A stretch of DNA of 64,000 nt, from the NCBI GenBank assembly GCA_024803745.1, contig JANJXV010000196.1, positions 12,501-76,500 of the forward strand, given 5' to 3'. The notes below the pieces were generated by a model that saw only the letters and a list, made by a program, of their open reading frames with translations, was not told where the DNA came from and ran no database searches. Within the stretch, counting starts at the first letter, position 1. Each line of letters begins with the position of its first letter. The position numbers and the translations under genes were made by a program. This document shows positions 32,421 to 42,903 of the stretch, one piece after another. Source of the stretch: Megascapheus bottae (Eukaryota; Chordata; Mammalia; Rodentia; Geomyidae).

Positions 32421-32690
32421 GCCAGGCACAGTGGCTCACACCTGTCATCCTCGCTACTCGGGAGGCTGAGATCTGAAGGTCAAGGTTCAAAGCCAGCCTG
32501 GGCACTAAAAACAGTGAGACTCTTATCTCCAATTAACCTCTAGAAAACAAGAAGGGGGCTGTGGCTCAAGGGTAGGGTGGTAGCCTTCAGATGAAGAGCT
32601 CAGGGACAGTGCCCAGGCCCAGAGTTCAAGCCCTGTATCCCACCAAAAAAAAAATAAAAGGAAAGAAAGGAAGGGATGGAGGGAGAGGAA
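32421..32690 (+). repeat. B1-ID-like SINE
   Basis: 'aggcacagtggctcacacctgtcatcc' through 'gttcaagccctgtatcccaccaaaaaaaaaa'. Confidence 0.8.
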
Positions 32691-32877
32691 GGAAAAAACA
32701 AACAGGACAGCTCTGAGTGAGGAAGGTTCACCTGCTGCAACATTTCTAGTCAAGTGATGAAAAGCCAAAAACAACCTTAGGGGCTATTAGCAAACCTGAC
32801 ACACTAGCAACCAATCTCCCAGCCATAAGCTCAGCTGCTCTCAAAGATGAGCCGTTGAAAAAGGAGAAGTACGCAAA

Positions 32878-32881
32878 AAAA

Positions 32882-32941
<60 letters not shown>
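32878..32941 (+). repeat. (AAAG)n microsatellite
   Basis: About 16 tandem AAAG units. Confidence 0.95.
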
Positions 32942-33019
32942 GGAAAAGAAAAAGGGGGAGAATGCAGGTGATCTCAAAATTTCTGTGGAAACGGCTTCGG
33001 TGCCTATCAGAGGAAGACA

Positions 33020-33365
33020 TAAAAATGTGAAAAGCTTAATATGTGGCTAGTAGATACAAACAGTACAAGAGTGAAGACTCAATAACTGCAACCCAATGCT
33101 GTGGACATGGTATTGGAAATATAAACACAACAACATAGACATAAAAACTATGACTCTATAGACATAATGCTGTATTACATAGATTAATATGTATCTATGA
33201 TATACAAACCCTTAGCCTAATTTTAATTATATTCTAAAAAGTGTCAGTGATTGTATATAGAGATTCCCTTCTTGAATACTTGTTTGTTAAATACATCATT
33301 TGAAATATGATGTAAAAATCAATGTTAATAAATTCTTTAATAAAAAATATAAAATTAAATTTAAA
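33020..33365 (+). repeat. L1 3' end fragment
   Basis: Matches 55,075-55,395, the 3' UTR of the longer L1 fragment: 'aatatgtggct', 'actctatagacataatg', 'acaaacccttagcctaatttt' and 'aataaattct'. It is a 5'-truncated insertion. Confidence 0.8.
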
Positions 33366-33665
33366 AAATGTGAAAAGCAAGAGGAAGTACAGCTCCCAAA
33401 TCAGATTCCAGCTCCCAAGTCAGCAGGAGTACCTTGCATCTAAAGGGATTTAGATTTGCATCTAAAGGGTATCAGGATGCTTACTATCTGCCACATTTAT
33501 TGGAAGCAATATCACTGTTTACATCACTCAATCCTTCCAACCTGCTAGGCTAGAAATTGAAGTACAGGAGACAAGGACCTACTAATCACAAGCTCTGAGG
33601 CTTCAGAGTACTGTCAGTGAGAAAAATGTTGCTGCACAGTGAGAGAGAAATGAGGCTCTCCTGGC

Positions 33666-33819
33666 CGTGAGGGTAGTCCCAGGGACTAAGATGTTCTCTT
33701 AGCTGCACTCTCTTCTTTCTCTCCATGCTGTTGTCTTCTTCTTGCTCTCCCGGGCAATGCTGAGACTCAGCCAGGATTGACTGGCAATTCTTCCTCAGGA
33801 ACCCAAACACGTTGCCCAT
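33666..33819 (-). pseudogene. USP18: USP18-like first coding exon
   Basis: ATG at 33,819. The frame reads M-G-N-V-F-G-F-L-R...C-Q-S-I-L-A-E-S and ends W-D-Y-P-H-G, the known USP18 N-terminus. The phase required by the next exon puts the donor at 33,665-33,664, where the bases are GC instead of GT in a poor context. A likely acceptor, TTTTAG, lies near 33,833. Confidence 0.85.
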
Positions 33820-33834
33820 TAGTAATCACCCTAA

Positions 33835-34440
33835 AATCCCCAGGCCAAGGATGCCTGGATGGTGCTCAAGATGTCACAATTTTACCACCAGCAAGGGTTT
33901 CAGTGAGCCAGGGACAGAGGAACTTCTGTGAAAACATATAGCAAAGAGGTAAGGACAACATCTTTCATTCAGTTCTGATTCCAAAGAGTTGGCTCTCAGA
34001 GAGGGTAGCCCCTGTGAGGAGCTGGAGCACAAAACTATAAATTTGGAAATACCATCAGGCTGGACACCAGCCCTTGGACCCTCACATTTCCATTTGTTCC
34101 TGCTCAGAATGAGCTGCCATTTCCTAACACTGAACCACCTCCCCCCGACCCCTGTATCTCCACTTTCAACATCAGCCACAGGGTCCAGACCAGAGTTGTA
34201 TCCATGTTCCTCACACTCAAACCCTGCCAATCATAAGGGCTCTCTATCACACCAGACAACTGCTGCTGGCAGACTCCTTGCTATCCACACCATGGGCTGG
34301 AATACACCTACAGACAACCAAGTCCCAATACAGTTCCTGCCTTTGGAAGACATGGAAAGTCACACAACGTCTACATACATGCTACCCATGGTATGAAGAC
34401 TTTGGACTGACACATGAAAGCCCTACATGTGGCTTTGACA
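33835..34440. other. No gene seen
   Basis: Upstream of the USP18-like first coding exon. A non-coding first exon and promoter might lie here or farther right, but no interferon-response element could be confirmed. Confidence 0.4.
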
Positions 34441-34489
34441 TTGTTACTCAGCAAAGACACAGATCAAGACAATGTAGTAAGGATATACA

Positions 34490-34935
34490 ATGAAATGAAT
34501 TATTAAGTGATCACAAAATGAACTCCTGACATCTGTGGCAATGTAGATAATTCTAGATGACATAATTCTAAGTGAAATAAGTCAGGTACAGAAAGACAAA
34601 TACTTAAAGTACTATTTATATGTAAAAGCTAAAAAGAAAAAACTAATGTCTCCAAAGGACAGAACAGAGGTTGCCAGAAACTGGAAAGCATAGAGGGTGA
34701 GGAGTGATTGATTATTAGTGAGGAAAAGGCACTGCTAGGTCCAATAGCTTCTAACATTCTATAGCACAGTAAGTGGCATATTTCAAAACAGCTAATGTTT
34801 CCAGTGCAGTAGAACAATACTTGAGGTGATAGAAATGCCAGTTACCCTGGCCTGATCATCCACATTGTACAAAATTATTGAAATATTAAACTAGATTCCT
34901 TAAAATAAATTCATGTGCAAATTAAAATATCCAAT
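34490..34935 (+). repeat. Old L1 3' fragment
   Basis: 'taagtgaaataagtcag.tacagaaagacaaatact' followed by 'tatttatatgtaaaag' is the usual terminal ORF2/3' UTR text of an old mammalian L1. Confidence 0.6.
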
Positions 34936-35214
34936 AAATATTTTAAATATAGTTGTAAACCACTGTTCCTCTTACAAAGCTCAAACTAGAGGACTTTAGC
35001 TAAAGTAAAAATGCTGGCAGGCAGAATCAATCAGCAGAAAACAGGATAATACCAACCAAGTGGGCAAGTGGGATGGCCGGCATCTCAAGAGGGGCAACAG
35101 AAAGGTTCCAGCTGGCTGCAAAGGACCTCGGGGAAGGCAGGAGATCAAGAAAGGAAGTGAAACTGAGTACAGCTGAAGGATGTGACTGTGTACACATCCA
35201 CCAGAAAAGAGGGC

Positions 35215-38050
35215 TAACTCTAACATGCACCTTACCCCTAACATGTACTCAAAACCTAGCAAGTATCTCTTACATACACACTAACATTTAGCCCCCAATG
35301 TACTCTAACACATACTCTAACATGTACCCTAACATACTCTAACCCTAATACATATCCTAACATGTATCCTTATCACCAACACATACAGTAACAACTATCC
35401 TAACACATCCTCTAAACCATACAGGAACCCTTACATACACCAAAACATCCACACCTTTTGTATCCTAACACACTCTAACATATGCCCTGAAGATTTACTA
35501 TAACAACATATACCCTAACAAGTATCCTAAACTTCTACTGATGCCTAACCCAACATGTTGCCTAACCCAAAACATAACCATCACCCTAACACATGCCCCA
35601 AAATGTACCCTAAATGCATACTGTAAAACTTAACATGTGCCCTAACAAGTACTCTAACATGTACTGCAATTCCTGTATGTACCATGACAGGTACCCTAAC
35701 ATGTGTCTCAAACATGCCCTAAGGTTTCCTAACATGGACTCAAAACACTAACTCATATGCGAATAAATACCCTAACACAAAATCAAACCCATATACGTAC
35801 TGTTACATGCACTGTAACATGTATTCCAATTGAACCTAAGGTATTCTCTAATAGGTATTCTCTAATGCCCCCTGGATGTAGCCTAACACACTCTAACCAT
35901 AAAACTAAACCTGATACGAATATATACACCCTAACATGGACCCTAACCACAAATACATATTCTAACAAGTATCCTAACATGTACTTCTAGCATACCCTAA
36001 CATGTTCCTTAATCCTAACATGTGCTATAACACGCACTTTAACATATCCTAACGAACATTCTATTCACACAAGTACCTGTACATGTACCCTAACAGGTAT
36101 CCCAATGTACTGTAACACATAGCCTAACATGTGCCCTAACCCTAACAAAGGCCATAACCTTCACAGATACCTTATCAATGACCCTAACTCTTACACATAC
36201 CCTAACATGTACCCCATCACACACCCTGACACATATTCTAACACATACCCTAACCCATGCTCTATAAACACTGACAAATATGGTAATGAGAACCCTAAGG
36301 TATAGTGTAAACCATAATTACCCTTACATGTACCCTAACTCATACCTAACGCAACCCTATTATCCTAACCCTAATCCAACCCCTAATATCTTTACACATA
36401 CCCTGACCTCAACATGTATCCAATATGTACCCTAACCAGTAACACATGCAGTAATAAGTACCCTAACATATACAGGTACCCCCGATGTACCCAAACACAT
36501 GCTCTAACATTAACCCTAACCAATACCCTAACGTATGTCCTAAAATTAATGCATACCTTAACATGTACCCTAACCACATCCTAAATAGTTCCTTAGCATG
36601 AACTCTAAGACTAGGTACCCTTACAAGCACCCTAACATGTACCCACATGTAACCCAACACAAACCCAAGCATGCCCTAATATTAACCAAAACCACAACAC
36701 TAACCAATACCCTAACAACATGTACTAAATGTAACCAATGCACTAACACATATCCTAACATGTACCCTAAATTTAATACCTATCTTGATATGTACCCTAA
36801 CCACTAATACATACTCTAAACTATATATGCACCTAACATGTACTCCAAAGGCATAATGTAACACATACCCTAGAACTTGCCCAAATCCTAATATGTATCC
36901 TAACATGTTCCCTAACATACACTCCATCATGCATCTTAACTCTTGCCCATACTCACACCTTTGACATGTACCCTAACCCATACCTCATCATGTACCTCAC
37001 AATGTACCATAACATTAAAATGTACTTTAAACATTAACATGTACCACCCTACCTAACAAGTACAAATATCCTAGCAGTACTTAAAACCACCCTTACAGGC
37101 ACCCTAACATGTACCCCCAAGTGTACACTAACATACACTCTAATACATAACCCCTTTCCTAACAAGTTCTCTGCTCCTCACCTGATCCCTAACACACTTT
37201 GAAGACCGCTACATAGCATATCCAAAACCCTAACCCATCCCATACAGTTCTTCCTCACACACTCCCTGACCTTCAACCTTTCCCGAACCCTTATGAGAGC
37301 ATTTTCCTCCACGACATCCCCAACCTCACCTTTTGTCTACCACATTCCCTACACTCTGCCCCAACTCTAAACCTGACCTGTTCCACAATCCAAATGCTAA
37401 TCTTTTCCACAACGATGACCAGATCCGTAACATTAACCCATTAACTAAACATAATTCCCTATCGTTCTGTAACACTTAACACTAACCCTGACTTACTAAC
37501 CTGCTATGTAAGGATAACAGAAAACCCACTACTTGCTCGAACCTGTTTTTGAACCATGACTACAAAATTCATTCTAACTCCCATGCTGAGTAACCTCAAT
37601 AGCACCCAACCTTAACTTTACCCTTCACATCAACAACCCTACACCTGAATCCTAACTTCAATCATACCAACCCTAAACACGGTAGCCCTAACAACCCTAA
37701 CCATGTACCATCACCACTGACACTAAAAACACTATTCCTTAAGCCTACTGCTCCTCCCCTAGCTTTGAGGGGTGGGTTGGGGTTGCTGAAATGTGTTAGG
37801 AACACACTTATGCTACTGATTGGAGTTAGTAAATGGTTTAGGATAAGGCCTAAGATTGGTGGGTGGCTTATGATACATGTTAAGATTATGGTCCCCTAAA
37901 CAAATCCTGACCCTACTATTAACATCAACAAGTCTATACTGAACCCTAACTTAAACCATACTAACCATAATAGTAGTAACCTTAACAACTCTAACCCCTA
38001 CCACCACCCCAGATAACGAACAACCTTAATTCTTTAACCTACATCCCAAC
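35215..38050 (+). repeat. Degenerate telomere-like block, copy 2
   Basis: The same CCCTAA-type degenerate repeats as at the window start. From 36,301 to about 38,040 it is a close direct copy of 1-2,230, shorter by a few indels; for example, a stretch matching about 900-1,270 is missing near 37,140. The 35,215-36,300 part shows what probably lies to the left of this window's start. Confidence 0.82.
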
Positions 38051-38840
38051 CCCAACTTAACTGACACCACAGTGTCCTGCATTCTTGGAGGTAGGGCTTT
38101 TTTCTGTTTGTGGTACCAAAGAATTGAACCCAGAGCTTTGTGTATACTAGGCAAGCACTCTACCATTAGGCCAGTCCCCTGGCCCCTTTCCAGTTGGTCT
38201 TCTGACACTGGGAACATTTTCTCCTCTGAGTGCACACAGGCAGAGGAAGGCAACGCACCAAAAAGGCCTGGTTAAAGATAAACAAGACCTGGAAGGTCTG
38301 ACAGAGAAGGAAAAGTGCTAGGATATGCCTTCTGCTTCCCTCCAAAGATTCTTATTAGAAACTTGACAAAACCCCACTTCTGAGGCATAAAATGGAGGGC
38401 TTAGTGTGGAGTTGCTGACCTAGCCTGTGGAGAGCTGTGAACATAATACCACTGGAATTCACCCATGCAAATTGAAATACCTTGGAATGCCTGATAAAAA
38501 TGTATGTAAAATGTATATAATGAAAAATAAGCATCTGTCACACATCTCCTCACTCCCTAACCCCCATGCCCTATACAGGACATTGTGAAAGCTCAGTGAA
38601 GACTCAGAGATAAGGATACAGACTTAGGATGGACCTGCTGTGGCAAAAGGTGTTCTGACAAGTACCAGCTTAACAAGCAGGAAATCATAGGCTGCCCTTC
38701 CTCACACATGCCTTCACCCCCTTCCCCAGGCCCCAGAATGAACATCAAAGTATAGTTGAAAACTTGATCACACTTGGAGAGAAGCCAGAGGCCTGGGCAA
38801 GGCATGAGTTCACCAGAACAAGTTCTAATGGAGTCCATCC
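38050..38840 (+). repeat. Second copy of the ~720-bp unit
   Basis: Follows the telomere-like block just as 2,240-4,560 follows copy 1. It lacks the pyrimidine tract and about 800 bases of the middle. It ends at 'ttcaccagaacaagttctaatggagtccatc', matching 4,510-4,550. Confidence 0.75.
38093..38188 (-). repeat. SINE fragment
   Basis: Partial ID-type SINE 'ggcaagcactctaccattaggcca', shared with the copy at 3,050-3,152. Confidence 0.65.
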
Positions 38841-38849
38841 CCAGCACCA

Positions 38850-39200
38850 CAAAAATAAATAGAAAGCCTTTTTTTTTTTTTGAAGACCCTGACCTTTATC
38901 ACTCATCACTGTTACTATTATCAGAGCTACCACCTGCTGAGTGCTTCTACCACAATGAGCAGAAATGAAATCCTCATCTCTTGAGTATTACCCAGACATA
39001 AAGAGACAAAACGAAAAACCTTTAATACAAGGTCTACCCCAGGCCTGTACAACTCTAATAGTGTACCATTCTTTCTATAATAAAATTTAAGTAGCAAACT
39101 CCATTTCCCATTTTTAGCAGCATAGACTCTGACATGGACTGGCACTGACAGCAAAGTTGTGAGTGTCCACAGTGAGTGACAGAAAGGAACTCCCTCTCAC
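38850..39200. other. No gene seen
   Basis: Unique-looking sequence with a T run at 38,870-38,881. Confidence 0.4.
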
Positions 39201-39288
39201 CTGCAGTAGAGTCAACATTCTCCCAGGCAGCTGCTCCCCCAAGGACATCACCTACTTCTTTCAGCTTTGGATACTTCTGGTTTGTTAC
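39201..39288 (-). other. Possible isolated coding exon, family not recognised
   Basis: An 88-base open segment on the minus strand with acceptor TTATTGTTAG and donor GTGAGA. It reads K-Y-P-K-L-K-E-V-G-D-V-L-G-G-A-A-A-W-E-N, which looks like real protein, not random translation. It lies upstream of, and on the same strand as, the USP18-like pseudogene. I could not assign a family or find a neighbouring exon. It may be chance. Confidence 0.35.
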
Positions 39289-39789
39289 CTAACAATAAAA
39301 ACAAGTCTTCAGAATCCAAGTCAGCAAACAGTACCCACATAAGCTACTAAATCAGGAGGACTGCCCTTAACTGTCCACTCTGCTTCCTTCTCTACACAAA
39401 GGGAGGGATGGGTTCCAAATGAAAACAAAGCTCCTGCTCTCACAGAGCAGCATGCTCCACTGGAAAGCGAAGGTTCAGCTCCAAGCAGGAGAGAGGCTCA
39501 GCCGGCTGTTAGGACCACTATAAAAACTAGAGAAAGCTCCAGAGCTGGAGTGGGAAAGAGCTTAGGTGTGGCCCGGGATTTCCCCCTAACTTCTAAGATA
39601 CTTTTAACCCAAAATGAAGTGGAAAAGCCCATCTATTTACTATATGAGTTTTCAAACAAGTCACTCTTAGCTCCTTTCTTGGGTTTATCAGACATTCCTG
39701 AAATTTTAGAGTTACAGAAAACTCATCTTCCCATAACTTCAGTACTCTAAACTCGCATCACAGCTGTAAGGTGCAAAAAAGAATGAGGT

Positions 39790-39985
39790 AGGAGCTGGAC
39801 ATTGTGGAACATTCCTATAATCCCAGTTAGGCAAGAAACAGGCAAATTCCACCATCCATGCCCCCTAGGCAAAAAGCTTGAGACCCTACCTGAAACAAAT
39901 AAAGCAAAATGCCTAGAGGTGCCTCGTGGTAAATCACTTGCTTAGCAAGTGCAAGATCCTTGAGATCAATCCCCAAAATGTCCCC
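39790..39985 (+). repeat. Old B1-ID-like SINE
   Basis: 'gagctggacattgtggaacattcctataatcccag', then 'cttgcttagcaagtgcaagatcc'. Strongly diverged. Confidence 0.5.
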
Positions 39986-40083
39986 CCCAAAAGGTACTAT
40001 CACCTTGCGGAACTCCCAAATAGTAAACTGGAACTAGCCAGGAAACCTGATTGACCCCATCACAGCGCGCGCGGTGCTTCCAG

Positions 40084-40460
40084 AGCAGACCGCGCAGGAG
40101 GAGTCCCCCGTGGCGGGGCGCAAGGCCAGCCAGTTTGCAGGAGGAGTCCCCCCAGTCCCGAGGCGGGGCGCAAGGCCAGCCAGTTTGCAGGAGGAGTCCC
40201 CCCAGTCCCGAGGCGGGGCGCAAGGCCAGCCAGCGCGCAGGAGGAGTCCCCCCAGTCCCGAGGCGGGGCGCAAGGCCAGCCAGCGCGCAGGAGGAGTCCC
40301 CCCAGTCCCGAGGCGGGGCGCAAGACCAGCCAGCGCGCAGGAGGAGTCCCCCCAGTCCCGAGGCGGGGCGCAAGGCCAGCCAGCGCGCAGGAGGAGTCCC
40401 CCCAGCCCGAGGCGGGGGGAGGAGTACCCCCCCGCCCTCCCCCGTCCCGAGGCGGGGCGC
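40084..40460 (+). repeat. 50-bp GC-rich minisatellite
   Basis: About seven copies of a 50-base unit, each with 'gaggagtccccccagtcccg' and 'aggcggggcgcaaggccagc'. The final copy is degenerate. All open frames here are periodic and follow from the repeat. Confidence 0.92.
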
Positions 40461-40479
40461 AAGGCCAGCCCAGCTCCAC

Positions 40480-40560
40480 CGCCTAAAGGTGGCGCTGCAG
40501 TAGAGCGCTAGCCTTGAGCCGAAGCGCTCGGGGCTGGGGGTTCAAGAAGAGGGCGCTCAC
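40480..40560 (+). repeat. SINE 3' fragment
   Basis: 'aggtggcgctgcagtagagcgctagccttgag' is an ID-type 3' half without its 5' part. Confidence 0.6.
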
Positions 40561-40726
40561 CTTGCCGCCTGGTGTGCATGCTGGAGCAGGTGCTGTGGTC
40601 CCGCTCCTCCACGAGTCCAGCGGCATCACTCCAACGAGGCAGAGGTGCGCGCAGCAGCTCCGTGTACGCAGACCCTGGGCCCCGCGGCCGCTCCTCCTCG
40701 CTGTTCTTGCCGGTCGGTCTTTCCCA

Positions 40727-41005
40727 TTGGTCCCTAACCCTCACCCTAACCCTGACCCCTGACTCTGAGCCCTAACCTAACCCTAACCCCCGGACTGTGA
40801 CCCCAAACCCTAACTTGACCCTAACCCTCTGTGACCCTTGAACCCTGATCCCTGACTCTCGAACCCTGACTTTGACCCCGACCCCGAACATAATTCCTAA
40901 CCCCTAACCCCAATCCCAACCCTAACCCACTAACCATAACCCTGCCTGCTATCCCTGACCCTGACTCCTAACCCCCCACCCTGACCCTAAACTCTACCCC
41001 TAGGA
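40727..41005 (+). repeat. Short degenerate telomere-like block
   Basis: 'ccctaaccctcaccctaaccctgacccc' and variants, C-rich strand on top, less degenerate than the blocks at 1 and 35 kb. Confidence 0.85.
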
Positions 41006-42320
41006 TTCAGGTTGGGGAGGTGGGGCCCCACTGTAGGAAGGGCTCTGGGTGGGCCTCACGGGGGGCACAGTATCCAGCAGAGACTTGAAGGCGGTAAGGA
41101 AGCATAGGCTGTGGAGAACGTCACAAGCAGAGCTCCCCTATGGCCGCCGTGGGGTAGGAAGAAGGTATTGAGGGAAGTAAAGCTGGAGCCTAAGACCCGC
41201 TGGAGGGAGGACACTGGCTCAATTCATAGCTTTCAGTGGAACCCATTTGAGATGCTCTGGTGATTACTTTAAAGGGATGTCACTGGTCGTTGTATTGAGA
41301 ACAGCATACCGGGGGGAGGCTGTGAGCCAGGTGAGGGGGCTGTGCAGGAGGAGGGGGTGGCTGCAGTGGGGAATCCTCTTTCATGGAACTATTGCATTAA
41401 AGTCTTCTATTGCTGTCTCTTTTCTGCACCTCCCCCAATCCCCACGGTTCAACAGCTTTCAGTGAATTTTCTTATACCGTCTTCACAAATAGACACATTT
41501 TATTTTGATATTATTCACCCTCCATGATTCTTTCCATTTCCCTCCTTCTCCTCATCCCCCTAAACAGGCCCACAGTTACAACCATGTTAAACCTTGTTTT
41601 TTACAACAGTAGTACATAATTCTTTGAATTATGGCATATAGGTTCACAATGAGCAATATGGAATAAGTGTTCTAGGAGATCATTCTTCAAGACAACAGAA
41701 GCTAGTCACAGGGCTTCATGTCTCAAGACTGACTTCGGTTCATCACACATACACATACGTACATACACACACACCATGATATCATTCAGCTCCTTCCTAT
41801 TTAAATTTCAAGTTCAGATCCTTCAATCCACTTGGTTCACCATTTCCTTTTGTTTTTCCAGTTTAACCAGATTCTAAAATCTGCCTTTATCTTCAACTCT
41901 AGGATATAGTACAGACTTCCTTACAGCATAGACTGATATATTTATATAAGAACTATTCCAACTGAAGCCAATAATGAAGTATTTTCCACATCTAAAGATA
42001 GGTGCCATTCTTTTAACATTCTCTAAATATGGGGAAATTATATTAAAATAACAAACTCAGCTATTCTTTGAAGTACTGTTTAATTTGCCTATAACCAATT
42101 TCACATTTATTAATTAGAAACAAAGACTGGAGTTTCTATCTACTGTGAATGTCAAAGAATTAAGCAGTATAAATAACTAGTGAAAGAACATATGTGTTAA
42201 TAGGGAGGGCAAAAGTATATTTCTTTAAAAATGTTTTAAAGAATATAGTCAAGAACTTAAAATCCCACACAGAACAAAGAAGCAATGATGATAATAAAAG
42301 GCCTTAACTATACCAATTCT
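41006..42320. other. No gene seen
   Basis: 1.3 kb without recognised exon, RNA gene or repeat, apart from a few CA/TA-rich positions near 41,750. Confidence 0.5.
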
Positions 42321-42321
42321 T

Positions 42322-42445
42322 TTTTTTCTCATTTTTTATTGTAATTAGTAAAAGGGTTACATGATATTTGCCAGATAGAAGGTGCATTAATTCACATACA
42401 TTGATACCCTTTCACATGTCTTGGTACCCATTTCCCTCCCTCCCC
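42322..42445 (-). repeat. L1 3' end, left of provirus B
   Basis: A T-rich end ('cttttttttctcattttttattg') followed by 3' UTR text that also occurs at 63,838-64,000. The same L1 resumes at 49,079 after the provirus. Confidence 0.85.
42440..42445 (+). other. Target-site duplication of provirus B, left copy
   Basis: CTCCCC directly before the 5' LTR, repeated at 49,073-49,078 directly after the 3' LTR. Confidence 0.9.
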
Positions 42446-42775
42446 TGTGGGGAGCCGGAGCGGCTGCCACTAAAACAACCTCTTAGTTCTCCTTATTTTG
42501 TATGTGAATGCAGAGCGTTTGCTCTTTCCTCTGAGTCTGCGCGTATGACGTCAGAGGCCTGACCAATCCCGAGCTGTAAAACGGCCCTGGCAATGGAGCG
42601 ACCAATGGCAAAAAACCCCGGGTTCCTTGATTGTATGTAAGCAGCTGCATTTCCCTGCCCAAGCCCTTTTTGCTTCCTGCTCCCCCTTCAATCAAAAGCT
42701 CTCCGATAAAGTATGATTTGAGAAGAATCCTCGAGTGGTGGTCGTTCTTCCTCGCTGGTCGAGGAGCTCGCCGCA
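42446..42775 (+). mobile_element. Provirus B 5' LTR
   Basis: 330 bp, TGTGGGGA...CCGCA. It contains TGACGTCA near 42,546, two CCAAT motifs and a 'gataaagta' that may serve as polyadenylation signal. Compared with the 3' LTR, three positions differ ('ggctgcc', 'tttttgc' and 'ggtcgag' here). Confidence 0.95.
42546..42553 (+). promoter_or_regulatory. CRE/ATF-like site in provirus B LTR
   Basis: Palindromic TGACGTCA, a full cAMP-response element, in the U3 part of the LTR. The same site is in the 3' LTR near 48,843. CREB/ATF binding is inferred from the motif. Confidence 0.65.
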
Positions 42776-42777
42776 AC

Positions 42778-42795
42778 TGGTGCCGAAACCCGGGA
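42778..42795 (+). promoter_or_regulatory. Primer binding site (tRNA-Phe), provirus B
   Basis: TGGTGCCGAAACCCGGGA, complementary to the tRNA-Phe 3' end, two bases after the LTR. Confidence 0.92.
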
Positions 42796-42867
42796 CCTTG
42801 GGAAGACAGGACGACAAGCGAAAAGGTGGAGGAGGATTCAGAACTCGACATACGGAGAGGAGACGTC

Positions 42868-42870
42868 GGT
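42868..42870 (+). promoter_or_regulatory. Likely splice donor of provirus B
   Basis: GTCG|GTAAGTAT between primer site and gag ATG. Confidence 0.5.
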
Positions 42871-42903
42871 AAGTATCAGCCTGATCAGCTGAGATCCCCA
42901 GGT

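Larger units (their letters stand above)
25926..33819 (-). pseudogene. USP18: USP18-like unprocessed pseudogene (ISG15 deconjugase family)
   Basis: Nine exon-like segments on the minus strand encode, in order, most of a protein recognisable as USP18, the interferon-induced protease that removes ISG15. Coding segments: 33,666-33,819; 31,703-31,799 (Cys box G-E-T-C-C); 29,606-29,751; about 29,276-29,344; 28,919-29,065; 28,462-28,557; 27,821-27,984; 26,627-26,730 (His box, G-H-Y-C); 25,926-25,975. Most have good AG/GT borders, so this is a genomic duplicate, not a retrocopy. Lesions are TGA at 29,733-29,735, TAG at 28,462-28,464, a ~7-base loss near 27,945, a ~28-base loss near 26,650 and a GC donor at 33,664-33,665. 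The last coding exon was not found. It is broken as read. If no intact copy exists elsewhere it would be a gene loss. Confidence 0.88.

Noticed and set aside
33874..34396. 118- and 135-codon frames upstream of the USP18-like exon
   Set aside because: No similarity to known proteins, overlapping on opposite strands, and no splice context.
39966..40511. Arginine/proline/glycine-rich open frames of 135-150 codons
   Set aside because: They arise from the 50-bp GC-rich minisatellite, occur in several frames at once and have no family features.
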